DNA of 36,081 nucleotides from Burkholderiales bacterium (GTDB lineage Bacteria; Pseudomonadota; Gammaproteobacteria; Burkholderiales; Burkholderiaceae_C), in contig JAGWLO010000037.1 in the NCBI GenBank assembly GCA_028872015.1, positions 1 to 36,081 on the forward strand, read 5' to 3'. The translations under genes were made by a program, and so were the position numbers. Shown one piece after another: positions 28,796 to 36,081 of this stretch (position 1 is its first letter; every line of letters starts with the position of its first letter). The notes under the pieces are model-generated. The model saw only the letters and a list, made by a program, of their open reading frames with translations, had not been told where the DNA came from and made no database searches.

Positions 28796-30448
28796 ATGGA
28801 CGGCGCGAACATGACCCCCACGGTCTGGCCCCCGGGCGTTCCCGCTGCGGCCGCGGCCCCGCCCCTGGTGCCGGCCCCCGGGGCCGCACCGGCACCGGCA
28901 CCGGCAAGGGCAGCGCTCGCCCCGGGCTGGCCGCTGGCGCTGGGCAGCTTGGCCTGGGCCGGCGTCTGGCTGGGCACGCTGGCCGCCCTGGCGCTGGCGC
29001 CACCCGTGGACGACATCGAGCAGTTGACCTGGGTGCGTTCGCTGCAGTGGGGCTACTACAAGCACCCGCCGCTGCCGACCTGGCTGCTGTGGGGGCCCGA
29101 GCAGCTGTTCGGCCCCACGCCGTGGCTCACCTACGGCCTGGGAGCGGTCTGCACGCTGGGAGCGCTGGCGATTTTGTGGATGCTGCTGGCGCCGCTGCGC
29201 GGCCGCACCTACGCCACGGTAGCCCTGCTGGCCGGGCTGTGCATCACCTACTACAACCGCCAGCTCCACTTCTACAACCACGAAGTGGTGCTGATGCTGC
29301 TGACCAGCGCCAGCGCGTGGCTGTGCTGGCGCGCCTTTGCCACCGGGCGGCGGCGCTGGTGGCTGGCGCTCGGGGTCGCGCTCGGGCTGGGTGCGCTGAC
29401 CAAGTACCAGGTGGTGGTGACGCTGGCCAGCGTGGCGGTCTTCGCCGTCCACCAGCGCTTCTGGCGCAGCACCGCCCACCGCCAGGGCGCGCTGGCGGCC
29501 TGCCTGATCGCGCTGCTGATGTTCGTGCCCCACGTCGAGTGGCTGCGCACGCACGATTTCGGCCCCGTTCGCTATGCGCTGGGCTCGTCGCTGGGGGCCG
29601 GGCTGTCGATGCTCGGCCGCGCCGGCCAGGCCGGCCACTGGCTGCTGGACCAGCTGCTGAACCGCGCCCTGCCCGCGCTGCTGCTCCTTGCGGTGGCGGT
29701 GGCCACCGCGCACAAGCAGGCACCCGGGGCCGCGGCGGCAGCGGATCGCCCCGTCGCCGACGGCTCGCGCGCGCTGCTGTGGGCCTGGGGCGCGGTGCCG
29801 CTGGCCTTCATGCCCGCGATGGCCCTGCTGGCCGGCGCCGACCTGCCGCTGCACTGGGGGGCGCCCTTCCTGCTGTTCGCCGTGCCCGCCGCGATGGAGC
29901 TGCTGCCGCGCGACACCTGGGGCCGCGTGGCCATGAAGCCGGTGCTGCGCGCGTTCGTGCTGCTGCAGCTGCTGCTGCTGGCCACGCTGGCCCTGACCTC
30001 GGTGCGCGGCCCGTTCGGCAGCCGCGTGCACGGCTGGCACCGGGTCGATGCACAAGCCCTGGCGCACAGCGTCGCCGCGGCCGCACGCCGGCAGCTGGGT
30101 GGGCCGATCCGGCTCGTGGTGGGCGACCCGGCGACGGCCGGCGCGCTGTCGTTGGCGCTGCCGGAGCACCCGCTGGTCATGATCGACGGCCGACTCGACC
30201 TCAGTCCCTGGGTCGCGCCCGACTTGCTGGCGCGCTGCGGCGCGCTGCAGATCGGTCACCTGCCGCCAGGCCCGGGGGCGCCGCACCACCTTCGACTGCA
30301 CCCCCACCGGGCACAGGCCGAGCGGCTCGGGTTCGGGCTGCCGGACCACGGCTGGCCGGACGGCCAGCCCGTCGGCGCCGCCTTCCCGCGCCTGCAATGG
30401 CGCGTCATCCCGCGCACCGCCGGTGCGGCGGCCTGCCCGGCGCCGTAG
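28796..30448 (+). CDS. Glycosyltransferase family 39 (ArnT/PMT-like) membrane protein
   Basis: About 550 residues, inner membrane, around 10 hydrophobic segments. After an alanine/proline-rich N-terminus comes VDDIEQLTWVRSLQWGYYKH then PPLPTWLLW. This is the GT39 pattern: an acidic pair in the first periplasmic loop followed by HPP. ITYYNRQLHFYNHEVVL in the next loop also fits. The family uses polyprenyl-phosphate sugars; ArnT members add aminoarabinose to lipid A. Neighbouring PmrAB/QseBC-like genes favour an envelope-modifying role, but the exact sugar and acceptor are not visible. The start is uncertain: in-frame ATGs at 28748, 28751, 28796 and 28811; if GACAAT at 28744 is the -10, only the last two fit. 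A small gap (186 bp) separates it from the response regulator. Confidence 0.82.
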   Translation: MDGANMTPTVWPPGVPAAAAAPPLVPAPGAAPAPAPARAALAPGWPLALGSLAWAGVWLGTLAALALAPPVDDIEQLTWVRSLQWGYYKHPPLPTWLLWGPEQLFGPTPWLTYGLGAVCTLGALAILWMLLAPLRGRTYATVALLAGLCITYYNRQLHFYNHEVVLMLLTSASAWLCWRAFATGRRRWWLALGVALGLGALTKYQVVVTLASVAVFAVHQRFWRSTAHRQGALAACLIALLMFVPHVEWLRTHDFGPVRYALGSSLGAGLSMLGRAGQAGHWLLDQLLNRALPALLLLAVAVATAHKQAPGAAAAADRPVADGSRALLWAWGAVPLAFMPAMALLAGADLPLHWGAPFLLFAVPAAMELLPRDTWGRVAMKPVLRAFVLLQLLLLATLALTSVRGPFGSRVHGWHRVDAQALAHSVAAAARRQLGGPIRLVVGDPATAGALSLALPEHPLVMIDGRLDLSPWVAPDLLARCGALQIGHLPPGPGAPHHLRLHPHRAQAERLGFGLPDHGWPDGQPVGAAFPRLQWRVIPRTAGAAACPAP

Positions 30449-30475
30449 CCTGCGGGCACCCGGTCGGCCCCATCG

Positions 30476-30619
30476 ATGGACCCGCTGCTGCGCTTCCCGC
30501 TGCTCAACCCCCCGGCCAGCGCCGGCCCGCTGGCACCGGTCCGCCAGGCGCTGGCGCGCCTGGGCCGGCGGCTCGATGCCGGGCTGCGCCGCGCCCACCC
30601 GCACGGGCCGGGCGCCTGA
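30476..30619 (+). CDS. Possible 47-aa small protein between glycosyltransferase and response regulator
   Basis: An ATG at 30476 opens a 47-codon frame (MDPLLRFPLLNPPASAGPLA...) that ends 15 bases before the response-regulator start. It is arginine- and proline-rich with no known motif or membrane helix, and no clear Shine-Dalgarno. The gap is otherwise empty. It may be a real coupled small protein or chance in GC-rich DNA. Confidence 0.25.
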   Translation: MDPLLRFPLLNPPASAGPLAPVRQALARLGRRLDAGLRRAHPHGPGA

Positions 30620-30634
30620 GCCCCGGGGCACACG

Positions 30635-31294
30635 ATGCGGATCCTGCTGGTCGAGGACGACGCGATGATCGGCAAGGCGGTGCGCCAGGGCCTGGTGGCC
30701 GCCGGCTTCGCGGTCGACTGGGCCAGCGACGGCCGCGAAGCCGAGCTGGCCCTGGCCAACGGCGTGTACGACCTGGTGGTGCTCGACCTCGGCCTGCCGC
30801 GCAAGGACGGGATGGCGCTGCTGGCCACCCTGCGCGGGGCGGGCAACCCGGTGCCGGTGCTCATCGCCTCGGCCCGCGACGCAGTGCGCGACCGCATCGC
30901 GGGCCTGGAGGCCGGCGCCGACGACTATGTGCTCAAGCCCTTCGACCTGGACGAGCTGATCGCCCGCGTGCGGGCGCTGCTGCGCCGCCACGCCGGCAGC
31001 GGCTCGGCGCTGCTGGCCTGCGGCACGCTGGTGCTCGACCCCGCGCGCCGCACCGCCACGCTGGACGGCGCCGACGTGGCGCTGTCGGCGCGCGAATTCG
31101 CCGTGCTGGAGGCCCTGATGCAGCGCCCCGGCGCCGTGCTCTCGCGCGAGGCGCTGGAAGAGAAGGTGTACGGCTGGGGCGAAGAGGTGGGCAGCAACGC
31201 CATCGAGGTGCATCTGCACCACCTGCGGCGCAAGCTCGGCGGCAACCGCATCCGCAACGTGCGCGGCGTGGGCTACCGCGTCAGCGAAGACTGA
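30635..31294 (+). CDS. OmpR-family response regulator (QseB/PmrA-like)
   Basis: 219-residue DNA-binding regulator. The receiver domain has the acidic pocket EDD (7-9), phospho-acceptor D51 in VVLDLGLPRKDG and the conserved lysine in VLKPFDLDELIARVRALLRR. A winged-helix OmpR domain follows (~125-218: ALSAREFAVLEALMQRPGAV, then NAIEVHLHHLRRKLGGNRIR and VRGVGYRVSED). Length and sequence resemble QseB/PmrA/TctD proteins. The start has little Shine-Dalgarno (GGGGCACACG). The stop is immediately followed by the kinase ATG, so the pair is co-expressed. Two candidate binding boxes flank the operon. Confidence 0.94.
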   Translation: MRILLVEDDAMIGKAVRQGLVAAGFAVDWASDGREAELALANGVYDLVVLDLGLPRKDGMALLATLRGAGNPVPVLIASARDAVRDRIAGLEAGADDYVLKPFDLDELIARVRALLRRHAGSGSALLACGTLVLDPARRTATLDGADVALSAREFAVLEALMQRPGAVLSREALEEKVYGWGEEVGSNAIEVHLHHLRRKLGGNRIRNVRGVGYRVSED

Positions 31295-32686
31295 ATGCGC
31301 TCGATCGAGCGCACGCTGCTGGCCTGGATCCTGGGCGCGCTGGCGCTGGGCGCGGTGCTGGTGACGCTGGCCACCTACCTCGTGACGCTGGACGAGATGG
31401 GCGAGGTCTTCGATGCCGACCTGCGCCACGTGGCGCAGGCCGTGGGCGGCTACCGCGACCCCGGCCGGCTGGCGTCGGCGGCGGCGCCCCTGGCAGCGGC
31501 CTCGGGCGCGGCGGCTGCCGAAGCCGCGCCCGCCGACGGCGAGGCGCCGCCCGACGCCGGCGTCATCGCGCAGGCCTGGTCGCCCGACGGCCGCCTGCTC
31601 TACGCCTCGGGCCCGCGGGTGGCGCTGCCGTTCGCCACCACGCCGGGCCTGTCGCGGGTGCGCGTGGGCGGCGACGCCTGGGTCGTCTACACCAGCGTGC
31701 GCAAGTCCGGGGTGGTGCAGGCGGCGCAGCGCGTGGCCGAACGCGAATCGATGGCCGCCGAGTCGGCCGGGCGGGTGCTGCCGCCGCTGTTGCTGATGGT
31801 GGCCGTGGTGGGCGGGCTGCTGGTGCTCGGGCTGCGGCGCGGACTGCGACCGCTGGACGAGGCGGCGCGCAGCGTCGGCGCGCGCAGCGCGCAGGCGCTG
31901 GCGCCGATCCCCAGCGACGGGCTGCCGGCCGAGATCCTGCCCATGGTGCGTGCCATCAACGGCCTGATCGAGCGCCTGGCCGCGGCGCTGGCCACGCAGC
32001 GGCGCTTCGTGGCCGACGCCGCGCACGAGCTGCGCACCCCCATCGCGGCGCTGCGGCTGCAGCTGCAGTGGCTGCAGCGCAGCGGCGACGAAGCCAGCCG
32101 CGCCGAGGCGGTGGCCGACCTCGAGGCCGGCATCGCCCGCTCGCAGCGCCTGGTGGAGCAGCTGCTGCAGGTGGCGCGCGCCGAGCCCGATGCCAGCCAG
32201 GCGAGCCTGCAGCCGCTCGACCTGGCCGCACTGGCCCGCGCCGCGGTGGCGCGCTTCAGCCTGCGCGCCCAGCACGCCGGGCTCGACCTGGGGGCCGAAG
32301 TCGCGGGGCCGGTGCCCGCGCAGGGCGACCCGCAGCAACTCGCGGTGCTGCTGGACAACCTGATCGAGAACGCGCTGCGCTACACGCCGGCCGGCGGCAT
32401 CGTGGACGTCGGGGCCGACGAGTTCGACGGGCGGCCGCGCCTGCGCGTGCGCGACACCGGCCCGGGCATCCCGCCGGCCGAGCGCGGGCGCGTCTTCGAC
32501 CGCTTCTTCCGCGGCGCCGACGCCCACGCGCTGGCGCGCGACGGCGGCGGCAGCGGCCTGGGCCTGTCGATCGTGCATGCCATCGCCGAGCGCCACGGTG
32601 CCCGCGTCGGCCTGCACACGGGCGCCGGCGGGCTCGGGCTCGAGGTGCGGGTCGAGTTCGCCCGGCCCGACTTAGCGCCGTCTTAA
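31295..32686 (+). CDS. Sensor histidine kinase (QseC/PmrB-like)
   Basis: 463-residue inner-membrane kinase, partner of the upstream regulator. TM1 is LLAWILGALALGAVLVTLAT; the periplasmic part (~35-160) resembles the 2CSK_N sensor domain (LDEMGEVFDADLRHVAQAVG). TM2 (~166-185) is PLLLMVAVVGGLLVLGLRRG. The HisKA H box is FVADAAHELRTPIAALRL with H244. The ATPase has N box LLDNLIENALRYTP, G1 DTGPGIPPAERG, F box VFDRFFRGAD and G2 GGSGLGLSIVHAIAERHGAR. All catalytic parts are present. The stimulus is unknown. Its TAA lies inside a 17-bp inverted repeat that also looks like a regulator-binding site. Confidence 0.94.
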   Translation: MRSIERTLLAWILGALALGAVLVTLATYLVTLDEMGEVFDADLRHVAQAVGGYRDPGRLASAAAPLAAASGAAAAEAAPADGEAPPDAGVIAQAWSPDGRLLYASGPRVALPFATTPGLSRVRVGGDAWVVYTSVRKSGVVQAAQRVAERESMAAESAGRVLPPLLLMVAVVGGLLVLGLRRGLRPLDEAARSVGARSAQALAPIPSDGLPAEILPMVRAINGLIERLAAALATQRRFVADAAHELRTPIAALRLQLQWLQRSGDEASRAEAVADLEAGIARSQRLVEQLLQVARAEPDASQASLQPLDLAALARAAVARFSLRAQHAGLDLGAEVAGPVPAQGDPQQLAVLLDNLIENALRYTPAGGIVDVGADEFDGRPRLRVRDTGPGIPPAERGRVFDRFFRGADAHALARDGGGSGLGLSIVHAIAERHGARVGLHTGAGGLGLEVRVEFARPDLAPS

Positions 32687-32705
32687 GGCGGCGCTAAGTC
32701 GGGCC
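32664..32705. promoter_or_regulatory. 17-bp inverted repeat: candidate double PmrA/QseB box and/or terminator
   Basis: GGCCCGACTTAGCGCCG (32664-32680) and its exact complement (32689-32705) flank an 8-base loop TCTTAAGG. On the plus strand it contains CTTAGC-GCCGT-CTTAAG, and on the minus strand CTTAGC-GCCGC-CTTAAG. Both share the central CTTAAG and have the 5-bp spacing of PmrA/QseB boxes. The structure overlaps the kinase stop codon and precedes the secreted-protein/ABC unit by 54 bp. It could stop the kinase transcript as a hairpin, though without a T-run, as well as bind the regulator. Confidence 0.55.
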
Positions 32706-32758
32706 CGCTTACCTTCCGGGCCTGCGGGCGACAGGCGCCCGGAACGGAGATCGCACCG

Positions 32759-33391
32759 ATGGACAGCCGGGCCCGACACGACCGCAAGGCCGCCGCCCCG
32801 GGCCGCCGCGGGCCGGCCCTGGGCCTCTCTCTGGCCCTGGCGCTCGCGCTGGCCGGCCCGGCCCTGCAGGCGCAGGCGCAGGGCCCTGCGGGCAGCGCAA
32901 TGCAGCCGCTGCCGGTGGAGCAGAACCCGCCGGGCGACATCCCCGACAGCCAGGTGTTCGTCGAGTACCGCTCGCCGCAGGGCGTCTCGCTCAAGGTGCC
33001 CGAGGGCTGGGCGCGGCGCGACGGGGCCGGCGCGGTGCGCTTTGCCGACAAGTACAACGCCGTCGAGCTCGAGGTCACGCCGCGCGCGGCCGCGCCCACC
33101 GTGGCCGGCCTGCGCGCCACCGAGCTGGCCGCGCTGGCGCGGCTGCCGTCGGCGGTGGAGATCCGCTCGGTGGGCCAGGCCCGGCTGCCCGCCGGGCCGG
33201 CCGTGATCGTGCGCTACCGCGACAACTCCGAGCGCGACCCGGTCACCGACAAGGCGATCCGGCGCGACAACGAGCGGCTGTACTTCTGGCACGCCGGCCG
33301 CCAGGCCGTGCTGACGCTGTCGGCCCCGGCCGGCGCCGACAACGCCGACCAGTGGCAGCTCATGGCGCGCAGCCTCGCCTGGACGAAATGA
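32759..33391 (+). CDS. Exported hypothetical protein, first gene of ABC operon
   Basis: 210-residue protein of unknown function. A basic N-terminus followed by GLSLALALALAGPALQAQAQ is a probable Sec signal peptide cleaved near residue 40, so it should be periplasmic. The mature part has YRSPQGVSLKVPEGWARRD then VRFADKYNAVELEVTP, and ends with WQLMARSLAWTK, similar in layout to PsbP-like or lipoprotein-type domains, but I cannot name a family. GGAG lies ~12 bases before the ATG. Its stop overlaps the ATPase start (ATGA), so it is probably a periplasmic partner of the ABC exporter. Confidence 0.75.
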   Translation: MDSRARHDRKAAAPGRRGPALGLSLALALALAGPALQAQAQGPAGSAMQPLPVEQNPPGDIPDSQVFVEYRSPQGVSLKVPEGWARRDGAGAVRFADKYNAVELEVTPRAAAPTVAGLRATELAALARLPSAVEIRSVGQARLPAGPAVIVRYRDNSERDPVTDKAIRRDNERLYFWHAGRQAVLTLSAPAGADNADQWQLMARSLAWTK

Positions 33392-34065
33392 CGGCAGCCA
33401 GCGCGCCGGTGCTGCGGGCCGAGAACCTGTACCGCTTCTTCCACAACGGCGACGCCGAGACGCTGGCCCTGCGCGGCGTGAGCCTGGCGCTGGCCGCGGG
33501 CGAGATGGTGGCGCTGCTGGGCACCTCGGGCAGCGGCAAGAGCACGCTGCTGAACTGCCTGGCGGGGCTGGACGAGCCCGACGGCGGCCAGGTCGACTTG
33601 CTGGGCCTGCGCCTCACCCGCCGCCCCGAAGCCGAACGCGCGCGCCGGCGCGCCGCCGGCATCGGGGTGCTGATGCAGTCGCACAACCTGCTGCCGGCGC
33701 TGAGCCTGCTCGACAACATGCTGCTCGTGATGACGCTCACCGGCCGCCCCGACCGCGGCCGCGCCGAGCGGCTGTTCGACGAGCTCGGCCTGTTCCGCCA
33801 CCGGCAGGCGCGACCGGCGCAGCTCTCGGGTGGCGAGGTGGCGCGGGCCGGGCTGGCCATCGCGCTGGCCGCGGCGCCGGCCGTGCTGCTGGCCGACGAG
33901 CCCACCGGCGAGGTCGACGCCGCCACCGAGCGCGAGGTGCTCGACGTGCTGCACGCCCGGCGCAATGCCGGCTGCGCGATCCTGGTGGCCACCCACAGCC
34001 CGGCGCTGGCCGCCAGCGCCGACCGCGTGCTGCAGCTGCAGGACGGGAGCCTGCGCCATGGCTGA
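33388..34065 (+). CDS. ABC transporter ATP-binding protein (LolD/MacB type), first of pair
   Basis: 225-residue ATPase for an FtsX-type transporter. Walker A is GTSGSGKST (45-53), the Q-loop is in GVLMQSHNLLPALSLLDNML, signature LSGGEVARAGLAIAL, Walker B VLLADEPTGEVD, H-loop ATHS. The signature has LSGGE instead of the usual LSGGQ, so it may be the less active half of a heterodimer with the next gene. The ATG at 33388 overlaps the preceding stop; a longer in-frame start at 33352 would overlap the upstream gene and is less likely. Confidence 0.94.
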   Translation: MTAASAPVLRAENLYRFFHNGDAETLALRGVSLALAAGEMVALLGTSGSGKSTLLNCLAGLDEPDGGQVDLLGLRLTRRPEAERARRRAAGIGVLMQSHNLLPALSLLDNMLLVMTLTGRPDRGRAERLFDELGLFRHRQARPAQLSGGEVARAGLAIALAAAPAVLLADEPTGEVDAATEREVLDVLHARRNAGCAILVATHSPALAASADRVLQLQDGSLRHG

Positions 34066-34726
34066 GACGCTGCTGGCCGGCACCGGCGTGGCGCGCCGCT
34101 TCCCGCAGGGCGCGGGCTTCTTCGACGCCCTGCTGCCGGTCGACTTCGAAGTGCGCAGCGGCGACCGCATCGCCATCGTCGGGCCCTCGGGGGGCGGCAA
34201 GTCGACGCTGCTGCAGCTGATGGCCGGGCTCGACCGCCCCAGCGCCGGCACCCTGCGCTGGCCCGCGCTGGGTCTGCGCGAGCAGCTGCGGCCCGAGCAC
34301 GTCGGGGTCGTGTTCCAGGCCGCCAACCTGCTGCCCACGCTGAGCGCGGTGGAGAACGTCGAGATCCCCGTGCGGCTGCTGGCGCGGCACCCGCAGCCGC
34401 GCACGCTGGCGCTGGCCGCGCTGGAGCGCGTGGGCCTGGCCGCGCTGGCCGACAAGCTGCCGGGCGAGCTCAGCGGCGGCCAGGCCCAGCGCGTGGGACT
34501 GGCGCGCGCCATCGTGCTGCAGCCGCGCCTGGTGCTGGCCGACGAGCCCACGGGTCAGCTCGACCAGGCCACGGCGCAGACCGTCATCGGCGCGCTGCTG
34601 CAGGCGCTGCAGGACAGCGATGCGGCCCTGGTGCTGGCCACCCATGACGACAGCGTGGCGCAGCGGCTGGCCGCGCGCTGGACCCTCGCGCACGGCCGGC
34701 TGACGCTGCCCGGGGGCCGCGCATGA
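34058..34726 (+). CDS. ABC transporter ATP-binding protein, second of pair
   Basis: 222-residue ATPase. Walker A GPSGGGKST (42-50), Q-loop GVVFQAANLLPTLSAVENVE, canonical signature LSGGQAQRVGLARAIVLQPR, Walker B LVLADEPTGQLD and H-loop ATHDD. It starts at ATG 34058, overlapping the end of the first ATPase by 8 bases, and its TGA overlaps the permease ATG (ATGA). A frame extending upstream to 33830 is open but lies inside the first ATPase. It probably pairs with the first ATPase to power the FtsX-like permease. Confidence 0.95.
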   Translation: MAETLLAGTGVARRFPQGAGFFDALLPVDFEVRSGDRIAIVGPSGGGKSTLLQLMAGLDRPSAGTLRWPALGLREQLRPEHVGVVFQAANLLPTLSAVENVEIPVRLLARHPQPRTLALAALERVGLAALADKLPGELSGGQAQRVGLARAIVLQPRLVLADEPTGQLDQATAQTVIGALLQALQDSDAALVLATHDDSVAQRLAARWTLAHGRLTLPGGRA

Positions 34727-36081
34727 TCGTCCTGTGGCTGCGCGGCGCAGTGGCCGGGCGCCCCGGGCGGCTGCTGGGCAGCGTCGCCGGCATGGCGCTG
34801 ACGGTCGGGCTGCTGGCGTCGCTGGGCAGCTTCATCGGCTGGTCGTCGCGCACGATGACGCATCGCGCGCTGGCCAACGTGGTGGTCGACTGGCAGGTGC
34901 TGGTGGCGCCGGGGGCCGATGCCGCCGAGGTGCTGGGCGCGGTGGATCACGCGGTCGCGCCGGCCCTGGTGCGCAGCGCGGACTACGCCCAGGTCAGCGG
35001 CCTGACGGCGCAGACCGGCGGCACCACCCAGACCACCGGCGCGGCCGTGGTGGTGGGGCTGGATGCCGACTACGGCAGCGCCTTCCCGAACCAGCTGCAG
35101 ACGGCGCTGGGCGCGGACGCCGGCGTGCGCATCGCCAGCCAGACCGCGGCCAACCTGCACGTGACGGTGGGCGACCTGGTGACGGTGCAGCGCCCGGGCC
35201 TGCCGCCGGTGGCCCTGCGGGTGGACGGCGTCGTCAACCTGCCGAACGCCGACGCGATGTTCCAGGCCATCGGCGTGCCTGCGGGCACCGCGCCGCAGGC
35301 GCCGCCCGACAACGTGCTGATCCTGCCCACGCCGGCGTGGCACGCGCTGTTCGATCCCCAGGCCGCGCTGCGGCCCGACAGCGTGCAGCGCCAGCTGCAT
35401 GTGCGGCTGCACCGCGCCGGGCTGCCGCCCGACCCCCAGGCCGCCTACGTGCAGGCCCTGGGCCAGGCGCGCAACGTCGAGGCCCGCGTGGCCGGCCGCG
35501 CCGCCATCGCCAACAACCTGGCGGCACGGCTGGACGGCGTGCGCGCCGATGCGCTGTATGCCCGCGTGCTGCTGCTCTTCCTGGGCGCGCCGGGGGCGGT
35601 GCTGGCGATGCTGCTCACGCTGGGCATCGCCGGTTCGGGCGGCGAGCGGCGGCGCCGCGAGCAGGCCCTGCTGCGCCTGCGTGGCGCCTCGCGGCAGCGG
35701 CTGGTGCGGCTGGCGGTGTGGGAGTCGCTGGCCCTCGGCGCCGCCGGCGTGGCCCTGGGGCTGGCGGTGGCCGCCCTCACCGTGCGTCTGGCCTGGGGCG
35801 TGACCGACCTGGGCACGGCCTGGCCCGGGTTCGCGGCGGCCGCGGCGCTGGGCTTCGCGCTGGCGGCGGCGGCCTTCGTGCTGCCGGCCTGGCGCGACGC
35901 CAGCGCCGTCACCGTGCCGGCGGCCCGCGCCGCGGCCGGCGCGCGGCCCGGCGCGCTGTGGCAGCGCCTGGGGCTGGACCTCGTGCTGCGGGCCGCCGGC
36001 GGCGCCCACTTCTGGCGCTATGCCGGCAGCGGCTACCGCCTCGTGCTGGCCACCGAGGGCGTGGCCCAGACCGCCGTCCAC
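34723..36081 (+). CDS. FtsX-like ABC transporter permease, partial
   Basis: First 453 residues of a permease that runs off the right edge. TM1 is at ~15-36 (LLGSVAGMALTVGLLASLGS). A large periplasmic section (~40-270; VVVGLDADYGSAFPNQLQTA, QTAANLHVTVGDLVTVQRPG) resembles the MacB-type periplasmic domain. An FtsX domain follows with hydrophobic segments at ~282-303, ~330-350 and ~368-388, and the conserved linker GERRRREQALLRLRGASRQR. It is translationally coupled to the ATPase. FtsX/MacB/LolC-type systems move lipoproteins or export envelope-active compounds without crossing the inner membrane; the substrate here is unknown. Confidence 0.92.
   Translation, partial: MIVLWLRGAVAGRPGRLLGSVAGMALTVGLLASLGSFIGWSSRTMTHRALANVVVDWQVLVAPGADAAEVLGAVDHAVAPALVRSADYAQVSGLTAQTGGTTQTTGAAVVVGLDADYGSAFPNQLQTALGADAGVRIASQTAANLHVTVGDLVTVQRPGLPPVALRVDGVVNLPNADAMFQAIGVPAGTAPQAPPDNVLILPTPAWHALFDPQAALRPDSVQRQLHVRLHRAGLPPDPQAAYVQALGQARNVEARVAGRAAIANNLAARLDGVRADALYARVLLLFLGAPGAVLAMLLTLGIAGSGGERRRREQALLRLRGASRQRLVRLAVWESLALGAAGVALGLAVAALTVRLAWGVTDLGTAWPGFAAAAALGFALAAAAFVLPAWRDASAVTVPAARAAAGARPGALWQRLGLDLVLRAAGGAHFWRYAGSGYRLVLATEGVAQTAVH

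Noticed and set aside
28625..32617. 1330-codon minus-strand open frame opposite the glycosyltransferase and two-component genes
   Set aside because: The product is repetitive Q/R/G/A-rich sequence with no domain, while the opposite strand encodes recognisable enzymes with catalytic motifs. It is a high-GC artefact.

Overview
The window looks like chromosome of a high-GC betaproteobacterium of the order Burkholderiales (Rubrivivax/Leptothrix/Ideonella-like is my guess). This rests on the very GC-rich codon use, the neighbourhood DUF4124 / RnfH / RatA / SmpB, the PHB regulator PhaR and a bioB-panB-panC cluster. The first ~8.78 kb is visibly less GC-rich, with AT-rich gaps, and is a genomic island inserted at the 3' end of guaA.

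Island (1-8783; its left end lies outside the window). Four tightly coupled minus-strand genes read right to left: an excisionase-type HTH fused to a SNF2 helicase; an abortive-infection (Abi_C-like) protein; a type III Mod-like beta-class adenine methyltransferase; and a type III Res-like DEAH helicase cut by the window edge. Every junction is a 4-base start/stop overlap, so they probably act as one anti-phage system. To the right lie an AlpA-family regulator and a P4-type tyrosine integrase. A 310-bp AT-rich end carries repeated TTTACCGTCA sites and abuts guaA.

Core chromosome (8784-23.7 kb). guaB, an MFS exporter and guaA form one minus-strand unit. Next come a DUF4124 protein, rnfH and ratA, with smpB divergent from ratA; then cysQ, phaR, rimO and metC on the minus strand. 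A decayed class III cyclase remnant, a DUF3014 protein, a tiny DUF3096 membrane protein and bioB-panB-panC (biotin and pantothenate synthesis) follow.

Envelope and transport region (23.7-36.1 kb). An RND efflux pump (adaptor plus permease, no outer-membrane channel seen) and a cyanase lie on the minus strand. On the plus strand are a GT39/ArnT-like glycosyltransferase, a QseBC/PmrAB-like two-component pair, a secreted hypothetical protein and an ABC exporter (two ATPases plus an FtsX-type permease truncated by the window end). Two sites resembling the PmrA/QseB box (two TTAA-containing half-sites, 5-bp spacer) precede the glycosyltransferase and the secreted-protein/ABC unit. This suggests one envelope-stress regulon.

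No tRNA, rRNA or CRISPR array was seen. Most large antiparallel open frames are GC-rich shadows and were left out.
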